From positions 62,001 through 126,000 of the forward strand of contig RJAE01000011.1 of assembly GCA_004000035.1 (NCBI GenBank): a stretch of DNA of 64,000 nucleotides, given 5' to 3'. Under the pieces are notes generated by a model. That model worked only from the letters and a program-made list of their open reading frames with translations, searched no databases and was not told where the DNA came from. The first letter of the stretch is position 1. The number at the start of each line of letters is the position of its first letter. This document shows positions 42,081 to 52,047 of the stretch, in pieces. A program made the position numbers and the translations under genes. The DNA is from Arthrobacter sulfonylureivorans (GTDB lineage: Bacteria; Actinomycetota; Actinomycetes; Actinomycetales; Micrococcaceae).

Positions 42081-42216
42081 CCGCAGGGGCCGCCGGTCCG
42101 CCCGACCATCGGGCTGCTTGTGGCGAAAGTAGCGTGGGCCTGGCGGCCCTGCGGAAAGACTTGGGTGCCGGCGGCGGGCCAAGGGGGCTGGCTATAGAAC
42201 CCCGGCCCGCCGCCGG
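42081..42216 (-). terminator. Two further hairpins 3' of malate synthase
   Basis: 42081-42094 pairs with 42142-42154, and CCGGCGGCGGGCC (42168-42180) pairs exactly with 42204-42216. They lie directly after the aceB stop. Confidence 0.6.
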
Positions 42217-42231
42217 ACGGATGGTGGCAAC

Positions 42232-43872
42232 TTACGCTGCAGCAACCACCTTGGTAGGCGACTTCTCCAGCAGGTAGTTCTGGTAGGCGGGGATGGTCAG
42301 GAAGGCCGGGAACTCTTCGCCGAGGGCACACTCTTCGAAGATTTCGCGGGCGTCGTCGAACCTGTCGCCGTCGAAGCGGGGCAGGCCGGCGAACTCTTCC
42401 TCCAGCAGTTCGCGGACCCATTCGCGGGTGATGATCTCGCCGTCGTCGGTCAATGCGTGGGCGTGGATCCACTGCCAGATCTGCGAGCGGGAGATCTCCG
42501 CGGTGGCGGCGTCCTCCATCAGGTTGTGGATGGCCACCGCGCCGTTGCCGCGCAGCCAGGACTCGATGTACTGGATGCCGACTTCCAGGTTGGTGCGGAT
42601 GCCGGTCTCGGTGATGGTCCCTTCGGTGCCGGCGATGTTCAGGAGGCCACCGTCGTCGGGCGTGACATCCTCACGCTGGCGGTCCAGTTGGTTGAGCCGC
42701 GAACCCAGCACACCGTCAAACACCTCCCGGCAGACCGGAACCAGGTCCGGGTGCGCCACCCAGGAGCCGTCGAACCCGTCGGAGGCTTCGCGGGTCTTGT
42801 CCGCGTGCACCTTCTCCATGGCGATGGCGTTGGCCTCCGGATCGCGGCGGCTGGGGATGAACGCGGCCATTCCGCCGATGGCCATGGCGCCGCGGCGGTG
42901 GCAGGCGCGGACCAGTTGCTCGGTGTAGGAGCGCATGAACGGCGCCGTCATGGTCACCTGCGTGCGGTCCGGCAGCACGAACCGCGGCCCGCGGGCCCGG
43001 AAGTTCTTGATCACCGAGAAGATGTAGTCCCAGCGGCCGGCGTTCAGCCCGGAGGCGTGGTCGCGCAGCTCGTACAGGATCTCCTCCATCTCGAACGCGG
43101 CCGTGATGGTCTCGATCAGCACGGTGGCCCGGATGGTGCCCTGCGGGATGCCCAGCAGGTCCTGCGCCAGGATGAACACGTCGTTCCACAGCCGGGCTTC
43201 CAGGTGCGATTCGATCTTCGGCAGGTAGAAGTACGGTCCGCCGCCCTGGGCGATCAGCCGCTGGGCGTTGTGGAAGAAGTACAGCCCGAAGTCCACGATG
43301 CCGCCGGCCACCGGTTCGCCGCCGATCAGCATGTGCTTCTCCGGCAGGTGCCAGCCGCGCGGCCGGACCACGATGGTGGGCAGGTCGGTCAGCGTCCGGC
43401 CGGTCAGCTTGTATTCCTTGCCGGTCTCGGAGGTGAAGTCGATCCGCCGCTCCAGCACATCGGTCAGGTTCAGCTGCCCGTTGATCACGTTGGACCAGCT
43501 GGGCGTGGAGGAGTCCTCCATGTCCGCCAGCCACACCTTGGCGCCGGAGTTCAGCGCGTTGATGGTCATCTTCTTCTCCACCGGCCCGGTGATCTCCACC
43601 CGGCGGTCCTCCAGCCCGGGGGCAGGGGGAGCGACCCGCCAGGACGAATCCTCGCGGATGTGCCGGGTGCCGGGCAGGAACTTCGGGTCATGCCCGCGGG
43701 CGATCGACTTGCGCCGGTTCTCCCGCTGCACCAGCAGCTCGCGCCGCCGGTCGGCCGTGGCCTTGTGCAGCTTGGCCACGAACTCCAGCGCCTGCGGCGT
43801 CAGCACTTCCTCCTGTCGGCACACCGGCGTGCCCGTCAACGTAATCCCGTTCAAGGTAATCGGATCGTTCAT
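42232..43872 (-). CDS. aceB: Malate synthase A
   Basis: A 546-residue enzyme of the short malate synthase A family: [41 protein letters not shown] with active-site acidic residues, [17 protein letters not shown] and [18 protein letters not shown]. It condenses glyoxylate with acetyl-CoA to malate, the second glyoxylate-shunt step. The ATG at 43872 is preceded by GAGTGA. It is 196 bases downstream of isocitrate lyase on the same strand, a spacing that may include its own promoter. Confidence 0.96.
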   Translation of the reverse strand: MNDPITLNGITLTGTPVCRQEEVLTPQALEFVAKLHKATADRRRELLVQRENRRKSIARGHDPKFLPGTRHIREDSSWRVAPPAPGLEDRRVEITGPVEKKMTINALNSGAKVWLADMEDSSTPSWSNVINGQLNLTDVLERRIDFTSETGKEYKLTGRTLTDLPTIVVRPRGWHLPEKHMLIGGEPVAGGIVDFGLYFFHNAQRLIAQGGGPYFYLPKIESHLEARLWNDVFILAQDLLGIPQGTIRATVLIETITAAFEMEEILYELRDHASGLNAGRWDYIFSVIKNFRARGPRFVLPDRTQVTMTAPFMRSYTEQLVRACHRRGAMAIGGMAAFIPSRRDPEANAIAMEKVHADKTREASDGFDGSWVAHPDLVPVCREVFDGVLGSRLNQLDRQREDVTPDDGGLLNIAGTEGTITETGIRTNLEVGIQYIESWLRGNGAVAIHNLMEDAATAEISRSQIWQWIHAHALTDDGEIITREWVRELLEEEFAGLPRFDGDRFDDAREIFEECALGEEFPAFLTIPAYQNYLLEKSPTKVVAAA

Positions 43873-44068
43873 CGCTCATTCACTCCTCAAGAAAACTTTT
43901 GTCAGTACGACGGCGGCGTCCGGCCTGGGCGCCAAAGGTGACCTTCAGATGAGGTGCGGAGCCGGGACCCGGAAAGCGGCTAATAGCTTCCGTAAGGCCG
44001 CCCGCGGCCGTCGGAAGGTCGTGCCGCGGCGGGTCCCGGCGCAGCGCCGGAGGTGAGCCCCGTCGTCG

Positions 44069-45385
44069 TTAGTGGAACTGGCCCTCTTCGGTGGAGCCGA
44101 CCAGTGCCAGGGTGCTGCCGTTGGGGTTGAGGGCAGTGGAGATGGTGTCGAAGTAGCCGGTGCCCACTTCGCGCTGGTGCTTGGTTGCGGTGTAGCCGCG
44201 GTCTTCGGCGCCGAATTCGCGCTCCTGCAGTTCGACGTACGCGCTCATCCCGTCCCGGGCGTAGCCGTGGGCCAGGTCGAACATCGAGTAGTTCAGGGCG
44301 TGGAAACCGGCCAGGGTGATGAACTGGAAGGTGAAGCCCATCGCCCCGAGCTCGCGCTGGAACTTGGCGATGGTGGCATCGTCCAGGTGCTTCTTCCAGT
44401 TGAAGGACGGCGAGCAGTTGTAGGAGAGCATCTGGTCCGGGAACTCGGCCTTGACCGCCTCCGCGAACTTGCGCGCCAGCTCCAGGTCCGGGGTGCCGGT
44501 CTCCATCCAGATCAGGTCCGAGTACGGGGCGTAGGCCTTGGCCCGGGCGATGCACGGCTCAATCCCGTTGCGGACCTTGTAGAAGCCCTCCGGGGTGCGT
44601 TCGCCGGTGATGAACTCGCGGTCGCGCTCGTCCACGTCGGAGGTGATCAGCGTGGCGGCCTCGGCGTCGGTCCGGGCGATGATCACGCTCGGCGTGCCGG
44701 CGACGTCGGCGGCCAGCCGGGCCGCGTTCAGCGTGCGGATGTGCTGGGCGGTGGGGATCAGCACCTTGCCGCCCAGGTGGCCGCACTTCTTCTCCGAGGC
44801 CAGCTGGTCCTCCCAGTGCACGCCCGAGGCGCCGGAGGCGATCATGGACTTCATCAGCTCGTAGGCGTTCAGCGGCCCGCCGAAGCCGGCCTCGGCGTCG
44901 GCCACAATCGGCACCAGCCAGTCCTCAACGGTCTGGATGCCCTCGGAGAACTCGATCTGGTCGGCCCGCAGCAGCGCGTTGTTGATCCGGCGGACCACCT
45001 GCGGCACTGAGTTCGCCGGGTACAGCGACTGGTCCGGGTAGGTGTGGCCGGAGAGGTTGGCGTCGGCGGCAACCTGCCAGCCGGAGAGGTAGATGGCGCG
45101 CAGCCCGGCCTTGACCTGCTGCACCGCCTGGTTGCCGGTCAGCGCGCCGAGCGCGTTGGTGTAGCGGCCCTCGGCGGCTTCCTCGGTGAGCTGCTTCCAC
45201 AGCTTCTGCGCGCCGCGCTTGGCCAGCGTGTGCTCTTCCTGGACCCGGCCGCGGAGGCGGACGACATCCGCTGCGGTGTAGTCGCGAGTGATGCCCTCCC
45301 AGCGGGAATCGGCGGCCCACTCGAGCTCCAGTGCCTTGGCCGCTTCTTCAGCGTTCATCGGGGCCGGCTCAAATGATGCAGTCAT
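44069..45385 (-). CDS. aceA: Isocitrate lyase
   Basis: A 438-residue enzyme with the signature KKCGHLGGK (catalytic Cys201), WEDQLASE before it, [10 protein letters not shown] and [16 protein letters not shown]. It splits isocitrate to glyoxylate and succinate, opening the glyoxylate shunt needed on C2 units such as acetyl-CoA from aromatic breakdown. It starts at the ATG at 45385 after AAGGAGAA; the open frame continues upstream through the promoter. It is divergent from the RamB-like gene. Confidence 0.96.
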   Translation of the reverse strand: MTASFEPAPMNAEEAAKALELEWAADSRWEGITRDYTAADVVRLRGRVQEEHTLAKRGAQKLWKQLTEEAAEGRYTNALGALTGNQAVQQVKAGLRAIYLSGWQVAADANLSGHTYPDQSLYPANSVPQVVRRINNALLRADQIEFSEGIQTVEDWLVPIVADAEAGFGGPLNAYELMKSMIASGASGVHWEDQLASEKKCGHLGGKVLIPTAQHIRTLNAARLAADVAGTPSVIIARTDAEAATLITSDVDERDREFITGERTPEGFYKVRNGIEPCIARAKAYAPYSDLIWMETGTPDLELARKFAEAVKAEFPDQMLSYNCSPSFNWKKHLDDATIAKFQRELGAMGFTFQFITLAGFHALNYSMFDLAHGYARDGMSAYVELQEREFGAEDRGYTATKHQREVGTGYFDTISTALNPNGSTLALVGSTEEGQFH

Positions 45386-45556
45386 TGCTGTTCTCCTTGA
45401 TAGCGGGTCGAACTCGTCGCCGTCGGTGATCAACCTTGGTCCGTCGGTGATCGAGCTTGTCGAGATCCTTCGTGAAATCGACTATTCCGCAGGTCACAAC
45501 AGGTAATCCATAAAAAATGCTGGAAAGATTTGCAGTTCTTCTCGTATCCTCAAGAA
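45386..45556. promoter_or_regulatory. aceA/ramB divergent regulatory region
   Basis: The 171-base gap contains an AT-rich stretch at 45500-45545 (ATAAAAAATG, GAAAGATTTGCAGTTC), unlike the rest of the GC-rich gap. The TTTGCA core recalls the corynebacterial RamB site, but the match is partial. Confidence 0.45.
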
Positions 45557-47044
45557 ATGGCAACCACCAGCTGGCATCGTCCCTCCACGCACGACGACGG
45601 TGCCTCCGCAGAGCCCGAGGTCGATGTGATCAGCCTGGGCCGGCGGGTGCGGCACCTGCGGAAGGCCCAGGGCATGACGCTGGACGATCTCGGTGCCGCC
45701 GTCGGTGCAGCACCGTCGCAGCTCTCGCTGATCGAAAACGGCAAGCGCGAGCCCAAGCTGGGCATGCTGCAGGCGCTCGGCAAGGCCCTGGGCGTGGGCA
45801 TCGACCAGCTGCTCGGGGCCGAGCCGCCCAGCCGCCGGGCAGCGCTGGAAATCGAGCTGGAACGCTACCAGCGCGGGCCGCTGTACGAATCGCTGGGACT
45901 GCCGAAAGTCCGCGTCAGCTCGCGGCTTTCCATGGACGTGCTGGAGTCGCTGGTCGGGTTGCAGCATGAGTTGGAGCGCCGGCTGGACGAACAGGCCGCC
46001 ACCCCCGAAGAAGCCCGCCGGGCCAACACGGAGCTGCGGGCGGAAATGCGCGCCCGGAACAACCACTATGAAGATATCGAGGCCCAGGCACAGGAGCTAC
46101 TGAAGGCGGTCGGTTTCAAAGGCGGTCCGCTTTCACACCACGTGGCCGCGGACATCGCCGAACACCTCGGTTTCAGCCTGCAGTACGTCAGCGACCTGCC
46201 GCATTCCACCCGATCGGTGACCGATTTGAAGAACAGCAGAATTTACCTAACCCAGGGCCACCGGTCCGAACACGATCCCCGGTCAGTGCTGCTGCAGGCG
46301 GTGGGGCACTACGTTTTGGGGCACCAGACGCCCACCGACTATGCGGACTTCCTGCGCCAGCGCGTCTACACCAACTACTTCGCCGCCGCCCTGCTCATGC
46401 CGGAGCACGCCACCGTGGATTTCCTACAGAAGGCCAAGGCCGCCAAGGAACTGGCCATAGAGGATCTGCGCGACGCCTTCAGTGTTTCCTACGAGACTGC
46501 AGCCCACCGCTTCACCAACCTGGCCACCCATCATCTGGGGATCCCATGCCACTTCCAGAAGGTCCACGTCTCAGGCATCATCCACAAGGCCTACGAGAAT
46601 GACGGCGTGAATTTCCCAGCCGACCATACCGGTGCCATCGAGGGCCAGCCAGTCTGCCGCAACTGGACCTCTCGCGCAGTGTTCGACGTGCCGGACAAAT
46701 TCCGTGCCTTCAACCAGTACACGGACACCAAGGCCGGGACCTTCTGGTGCACCGCCATCACGGAGCGGCACTCGTCGGGGGAGTACTCGCTGAGCATCGG
46801 CATTCCCTACAAGGACGTGAAATGGTTCCGCGGGCGCGACACCAGCGAGCGCTCCGTCTCCAACTGCCCCGACGAATCCTGCTGCCGCCGCCCACCCGCC
46901 GACCTTGCCGCCCAATGGGCGGGCCACGCCTGGCCCAGCGCCCGCGCCAACTCCCACCTCCTCGCCGCGCTTCCACCCGGGGCCTTCCCCGGAGTGGACG
47001 AAACGGAGGTCTACCAGTTCCTCCAAACACATGGGGTGAAGTAG
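45557..47044 (+). CDS. RamB-like XRE/IrrE-domain regulator of acetate and glyoxylate metabolism
   Basis: A 495-residue protein. The N-terminal XRE helix-turn-helix (about residues 24-85: LGRRVRHLRKAQGMTLDDLGAAVGAAPSQLSLIENGKREPKLGML) is followed by an IrrE/ImmA-like domain with a degenerate zinc motif (VGHYVLGH, then FAAALLMPE) and a C-terminal short-chain-acyl-CoA-regulator domain with clustered Cys (CPDESCC). This layout is that of RamB, which controls aceA and aceB in corynebacteria. The ATG at 45557 is chosen over one at 45530 because conserved sequence starts later. It is divergent from aceA. Confidence 0.88.
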   Translation: MATTSWHRPSTHDDGASAEPEVDVISLGRRVRHLRKAQGMTLDDLGAAVGAAPSQLSLIENGKREPKLGMLQALGKALGVGIDQLLGAEPPSRRAALEIELERYQRGPLYESLGLPKVRVSSRLSMDVLESLVGLQHELERRLDEQAATPEEARRANTELRAEMRARNNHYEDIEAQAQELLKAVGFKGGPLSHHVAADIAEHLGFSLQYVSDLPHSTRSVTDLKNSRIYLTQGHRSEHDPRSVLLQAVGHYVLGHQTPTDYADFLRQRVYTNYFAAALLMPEHATVDFLQKAKAAKELAIEDLRDAFSVSYETAAHRFTNLATHHLGIPCHFQKVHVSGIIHKAYENDGVNFPADHTGAIEGQPVCRNWTSRAVFDVPDKFRAFNQYTDTKAGTFWCTAITERHSSGEYSLSIGIPYKDVKWFRGRDTSERSVSNCPDESCCRRPPADLAAQWAGHAWPSARANSHLLAALPPGAFPGVDETEVYQFLQTHGVK

Positions 47045-47429
47045 CGATTCACAAAGGACGAGTGCACCTCCTAGTTCTCTGCGATACTGGCTGACGGATT
47101 GTCTCTTGTCATGAGCGCAGTTATCGGCGTTTCCTCGATGGAGGGAAGACACCACGTCGGTCTCAATTTGCGGCGAGGACCGCTGACTGGATTGCGATTC
47201 AGGACTCTTGCCAGCTCCGCCAGAACCAGCGGATACAGCATCGGCTGTACGGATTCCTACAGTGCATCCGCGAGGTGACGTGCCGTGCTTTCCGCGATTC
47301 TCGCATTCAGAAGTGAGACTGATGCCGGCACTGGTTTTTTCAAGAGCCCGGGTGCTGTGCCCTTTTCTCCCGCTTTCGGTGACTCCGGCGGGGCTGCTGG
47401 CGGTTTCGCTGGTTTTGGTTTGGAGGCCT

Positions 47430-47930
47430 TCGTTGCTTTCTGAATGGCCGCGTGTTGGCAGCCGACCGGCGTGGGCCCACCGCCAACGGCTGCTGCGCGC
47501 CGGGTCCGATCTGTCGGCGGCGGGTCTGGACCGCCTGACCGGCTTCTTCGCCATGGAAGACGCCACTGGCAAGTGCCGGCCCGCCTGGTCGGCCAAGGAA
47601 CAGCTGCGCCTGCTGCTGCGCACCGGCACCCTGGCGGACGCCGCTGTGGCGAGGAAAAGCTCCACCGTTACGCCGCCTCGATACCCGATACCAACTGTGT
47701 CTGGCGGACCGTGAAAAAATTTTGGAAGGAGATCGAGGTCCTCATCGTCACCGGCCCCATCACCGCCAAGGTCGAGGCGAACAAAGACCACAATCAAGCA
47801 CATGAAGCGGGCCGGCCGCGGCTACCGGAACCCGGAGCACTGCCGGTTCCGTATCCTGACGGTCAATGCCGCCGAACGCGACATGACCGCTCATTCGGCC
47901 ATGGATTTCCCCACGAAACGTGAAGAGCCG
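47430..47930 (+). pseudogene. ISL3-family transposase remnant, C-terminal half, left edge of the island
   Basis: Three frames together give the C-terminal half of an ISL3-type transposase: WAHRQRLLRAGSDLSAAGLDR and WSAKEQLRLLLRTGTLADAAV, then after a frameshift VWRTVKKFWKEIEVLIVTGP, TAKVEAN, then in a third frame MKRAGRGYRNPEHCRFRIL. The N-terminal half and any terminal repeat are missing. Bases 47045-47429 upstream hold nothing recognisable. The remnant ends about 10 bases before the helicase start codon. Confidence 0.75.
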
Positions 47931-47940
47931 ATAACCTGTC

Positions 47941-50900
47941 ATGGTGCTAATCAACAACAGGGGGAAGGGCCGGGCTGCTGAGGTTCTTCGATCAAAGCTC
48001 TCGGCCGAGGACAGAATCTCTGTTCTGTCTGGTCTGTTTTCCATTTATGCTTTTGAAGCACTTCAACAGGAGCTATCTGCCGTTCAACAGGTTCGGTTTC
48101 TCCTGACCAATGTGCAGGTCGCAGGGTTCCGACCGACAGATGTCGCTGTGGCTGAACCTCTGAGAGTGAATGGAACACCGTTCGAGACTCTGCTGCGCAA
48201 CAAGCTGACCCAATCTGCCGTAGCCAGGAAATGCGCGGAATGGGTTCAGTCTAAAGTCGAGGTGAGGCAGCTCAATGCCTCCACCGCCGAGGCGTGGTTC
48301 CTCGCCGATAAGGGATCTGCCGCATTTGCGATGCGTGGAGCTCCTTTTACCGCAGAAGCCCTTGGCATGGTCCCCAGTAAAAACTTGTCAATGATCTCCG
48401 CGGACGAAGGGACAGTTGTCGCGGAGTTCGTAGAACAGTTCAACGAGCTGTGGGAGTCGCCCGAATATTCCTCGGACCTGAAAGATGAACTGCTCGCAAA
48501 GCTCCAGGAGCTCTATGCAGGCAACACCCCTCAATCCATTTATCTGTTGACTCTGCACAGCATCTTTCAAGATTTCCTACAGGAAGCGGATGCAGACCGG
48601 ATCATCAAGAAGGACACCGGATTTTACGACTCCGCCGTGTGGAACAAGCTCTACAAGTTCCAGCGCGACGGGGTTCTGGGAGCTATCGAAAAGCTTGAGC
48701 GATACAACGGATGCATTATCGCGGACAGCGTCGGTCTCGGTAAGACGTTTGAGGCCCTGGCCGTTATCAAGTACTACGAGCTCCGCAATGACCGGGTCTT
48801 GGTTCTGGCGCCCAAACGGCTCCGGGAAAATTGGACCATCTACTCCCAGAACGACCGCCGGAACATCCTCCTTGTCGATCGGTTCAACTATGACGTTTTG
48901 CATCACACAGATTTGAACCGAACCAGCGGCTACACCGGCAGTATAAACCTGGCAACCATCAACTGGGAAAACTACGATCTCGTCGTTATCGATGAGTCGC
49001 ATAACTTTCGCAACAACCCGCCGGTCAAGGACCGGATTACCCGCTATCAGCGGCTGATGCAGGACGTCTTCCAGAAGGGAGTCAAGACTAAAGTGTTAAT
49101 GCTCTCGGCAACACCGGTCAACACGAAGATGACGGACCTGCGCAACCAAGTGCTTTTTGCCACCGAGGGACGAGACGATGCACTTGCAGCGGCGGGCATA
49201 CGCAGCGTTGATCAGACGCTGCAGCGTGCCCAGCGCCAATTTAACGCATGGCTAGACAAACCAGCTGATTCACGGAACGCGAAGGATCTGGTCGGAGCCC
49301 TGGGCCTGGACTATGTTCGCCTGCTGGACCTGCTGACGATTGCCAGGTCTCGTAAGCACATCGAAAAATATTACGGAACTGAAGAAGTCGGAAAGTTTCC
49401 GACGCGCCTGACCCCCATCAATATCAAGGCTGACGTCGACCTCCACAGGGAATATCCTGCACTGGAGAACGTCAACAAGCAGATAGGTCTGTTACACCTC
49501 GCAGGCTACTCGCCCCTGGCCTATGTACTTCCGTCCAAACGAGTCCACTACGAGAAGCTCTATGACCAGACCGTTGCCGGCAGCGAATCTAAAATCTTTA
49601 AACAAAGCGACCGGGAATCCAGCCTGATCCACCTGATGCGTGTGAACATGCTCAAGCGGATGGAAAGTTCCATCCATTCGTTCAGCGAAACCGTGGACGC
49701 CCTGCAGGGCCAGGTCGAAAATTTGCTGGAAAAGATCAGCACGTATGAGGCCGACAAGGGCCTCAGCGTTTCTCTGGACTCTTTCGACGACGACGACTAC
49801 GAGCAACTCGACTTTAACGATCCGCTGTTCGACGACGCCGTCGTTGGCACCAAGATCAAGGTCCTTCTGGAAGACATGGACCTCATTCGCTGGCGGCAGG
49901 ATCTGGAAGAAGACGCTGCCGAGCTGAAACAGCTGCTGACTTCATCCCGGGAAGTAACGCCCATACGGGATGAAAAACTTCATGAGCTCAAGAAGATCAT
50001 CAAAGCCAAAGCTGACGGCTCCGCGAACAGTGGCAACCGGAAACTCCTCGTGTTTACGGCCTTCAGCGATACTGCCGAGTACCTCTACAAGCATGTCAAG
50101 GATTGGGCCCTCGACGAACTTGGTCTCCACTCTGCCCAGGTCACCGGTGGCGGGAACCAGACGACCTTGCCGGGCTGTCGGAAAGACACCAACTCGATCC
50201 TGATCAACTTTTCTCCGCGGTCCAAGGATCGTGACAAGTTAGGCGAAATCAATGGTCCGGAAATTGACGTCCTGATCGCCACCGACACCATCTCCGAAGG
50301 CCAGAACCTCCAAGATTGCGACACGGTCGTCAACTATGACATCCATTGGAACCCGGTCCGCATCATTCAGCGTTTCGGCCGGGTCGACAGGCTCGGATCA
50401 ACGAATGACTCCGTGCAGCTCATTAACTTCTGGCCCAACATAGAGCTTGACGAGTACATCCAGCTGGAAGCACGGGTCAGTGGGCGGATGGTCCTTCTTG
50501 ATGTCTCCGCCACAGGCGAAGAAAACGTCCTCGTCGAAGAGGAGGGCGGATCCATGAACGATTTGGAATACCGTCGCCATCAGCTCGAACAGCTACAGGG
50601 GCAAGCCCTCGACTTGGAGGACCTCTCGGGCGGACTGAGCATCACGGATCTTACCCTCAGTGATTTTCGCATGGACATCTCTAGTCAGACTGAGACCATC
50701 AAAGATTCCCTGGCCTCCAAACCCCTGGGCCTGCATGCAGTTACCCGAATTGATCAGAAACTCGCCTCCGACGGCATGGAGCCAGGAGCAATCTTCGTTT
50801 TGAAAAACACGGGTGCCGGAGCCACGCCCTCCGGCAGCTACCCGCTGGCGCCGTTCTACCTTGCGTATGTTTCCGATGCCGGCCAAATGATGAAGCACCC

Positions 50901-51204
50901 GGAAGAGCCGAAGCTGGCGCTGGATTTATTGAGGACCCATGCCCTCAGCAATGCGGACACGGAAAATACGCTGGCAGTCTTCAATAAGATGACGCGCAAT
51001 GGTCTGGACATGTCCCATTACCAGGACCTGCTAGCTACTGCGATTAACAGCCTCAGCGGCACGTCACAGGAAGAGAAGGTGGCGTCAATTTTCTCGCGAG
51101 GTGCCACTCAAATCGGTTCGGCAGCCCCTACTATCGGCCTCCAGGACTTTGAAGTCATCACATGGCTGGCTCTTCTACCCCCGGTCGAATCCACGAAGTC
51201 ATGA
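47941..51204 (+). CDS. SNF2-family helicase with N-terminal PLD-like domain, part of the type III R-M unit
   Basis: A 1087-residue superfamily 2 ATPase. Residues 1-170 resemble a phospholipase-D-like domain (RISVLSGLFSIYAFEALQQEL). Motif I is DSVGLGKT (262-269), motif II DESH (351-354), motif III MLSATPVN, and the C-terminal lobe has LLVFTAFSDTAEYL, LIATDTISEGQNLQ and QRFGRVDRLG (810-819). It would move on or remodel DNA. The ATG at 47941 has only a weak ribosome site and sits against the ISL3 remnant. Its stop overlaps the DUF4391-like start (ATGA). Codons are more AT-rich than in flanking genes, indicating transfer. Confidence 0.88.
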   Translation: MVLINNRGKGRAAEVLRSKLSAEDRISVLSGLFSIYAFEALQQELSAVQQVRFLLTNVQVAGFRPTDVAVAEPLRVNGTPFETLLRNKLTQSAVARKCAEWVQSKVEVRQLNASTAEAWFLADKGSAAFAMRGAPFTAEALGMVPSKNLSMISADEGTVVAEFVEQFNELWESPEYSSDLKDELLAKLQELYAGNTPQSIYLLTLHSIFQDFLQEADADRIIKKDTGFYDSAVWNKLYKFQRDGVLGAIEKLERYNGCIIADSVGLGKTFEALAVIKYYELRNDRVLVLAPKRLRENWTIYSQNDRRNILLVDRFNYDVLHHTDLNRTSGYTGSINLATINWENYDLVVIDESHNFRNNPPVKDRITRYQRLMQDVFQKGVKTKVLMLSATPVNTKMTDLRNQVLFATEGRDDALAAAGIRSVDQTLQRAQRQFNAWLDKPADSRNAKDLVGALGLDYVRLLDLLTIARSRKHIEKYYGTEEVGKFPTRLTPINIKADVDLHREYPALENVNKQIGLLHLAGYSPLAYVLPSKRVHYEKLYDQTVAGSESKIFKQSDRESSLIHLMRVNMLKRMESSIHSFSETVDALQGQVENLLEKISTYEADKGLSVSLDSFDDDDYEQLDFNDPLFDDAVVGTKIKVLLEDMDLIRWRQDLEEDAAELKQLLTSSREVTPIRDEKLHELKKIIKAKADGSANSGNRKLLVFTAFSDTAEYLYKHVKDWALDELGLHSAQVTGGGNQTTLPGCRKDTNSILINFSPRSKDRDKLGEINGPEIDVLIATDTISEGQNLQDCDTVVNYDIHWNPVRIIQRFGRVDRLGSTNDSVQLINFWPNIELDEYIQLEARVSGRMVLLDVSATGEENVLVEEEGGSMNDLEYRRHQLEQLQGQALDLEDLSGGLSITDLTLSDFRMDISSQTETIKDSLASKPLGLHAVTRIDQKLASDGMEPGAIFVLKNTGAGATPSGSYPLAPFYLAYVSDAGQMMKHPEEPKLALDLLRTHALSNADTENTLAVFNKMTRNGLDMSHYQDLLATAINSLSGTSQEEKVASIFSRGATQIGSAAPTIGLQDFEVITWLALLPPVESTKS

Positions 51205-51989
51205 CCCAAAACGCGGACATAGCTTCATTGGACAGTGTTCTCAGCATCTTCGACCTCCCGTCCACCTGCAGAGTGTCACAACGAATTTCGAAGTCTGCCC
51301 TGATTGAGAATTCGGACCTGACCTCGCCTGACCGCAGAATCCTGCAGAATGACGTTAACAGTATTTTTGTTGTCGCCGTCGTAGATCCCTATTCCACCGG
51401 CGTTCCTGCGTTTCTGGGTGAAACCGCGGACGGATTCTCTCGTGACTACGCGGAAATCTATTTTGTGAACCTTGCTTTCGGAGCCGGCACGGATACGTCC
51501 GCCATACGGCGATTCATCGAAGTGGTCCACCGTTCCATCCCCAATCCGGTGGTCATCCTGGCCTCAGCAGGGACGACGGTTTACGTTTCAATGGCCTCCA
51601 AACACACCAGCCTCGCAGACAGTTCACGCGTTGTTCTAGACCGGATCACTACGTGCACTACGGAAACGCTGCAATCTTTCTTAGGGCTGTTGAGAATGTC
51701 TCGCCAAGGTACGTCGAGCCTGGAGACCTTGTACCGTTCTTGGGAGCAGAAAATCCTGGCAGCTCAACTCGCCCGGTTATGGAAAGTTGGCCCTGACAGT
51801 CTTCTCCACCCGCCGAAGGCCGATTCCCTGCCAGCAGTGCTTGAACAGCAGCTGTCTCTCAGTGCAGCCATCCAAACTCTCCAAGCACGGCTCCACAATG
51901 AGAAGCAAATGGCAGAGCGAGTGTCATTGAATACGCAAATTCAAGGACTGAGAAGCCAAATGGAACAAGCTAGAAACAGATACACGTAG
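51201..51989 (+). CDS. DUF4391-like protein of the type III R-M unit
   Basis: A 262-residue protein if the ATG at 51201 that overlaps the helicase stop is used; an in-frame ATG at 51162 lies inside the helicase. The N-terminal part reads FDLPSTCRVSQRISKSALIE, then YAEIYFVNLAF and VVHRSIPNPVVILAS, which resembles DUF4391 proteins commonly encoded beside helicase and type III methylase genes. The C-terminus (about residues 210-262) is a predicted coiled coil (SAAIQTLQARLHNEKQMAERV). No catalytic motif was found; it may be an adaptor in the complex. The family match is from memory and not scored. Confidence 0.65.
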   Translation: MTQNADIASLDSVLSIFDLPSTCRVSQRISKSALIENSDLTSPDRRILQNDVNSIFVVAVVDPYSTGVPAFLGETADGFSRDYAEIYFVNLAFGAGTDTSAIRRFIEVVHRSIPNPVVILASAGTTVYVSMASKHTSLADSSRVVLDRITTCTTETLQSFLGLLRMSRQGTSSLETLYRSWEQKILAAQLARLWKVGPDSLLHPPKADSLPAVLEQQLSLSAAIQTLQARLHNEKQMAERVSLNTQIQGLRSQMEQARNRYT

Positions 51990-52047
51990 CTCATATACTG
52001 GCAGCAGGCGAAATCAAATCGATGTTTCAGCGTATTTAAAGGAATCC

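Noticed and set aside
42457-43941. Long open frame of 494 codons on the plus strand across malate synthase
   Set aside because: It is antisense to aceB; the composition-driven lack of stops in GC-rich DNA explains it, and the product has no recognisable domain.
47045-47429. Possible gene at the start of the left island edge
   Set aside because: The only open frame lacks a ribosome site and recognisable sequence before the transposase remnant.
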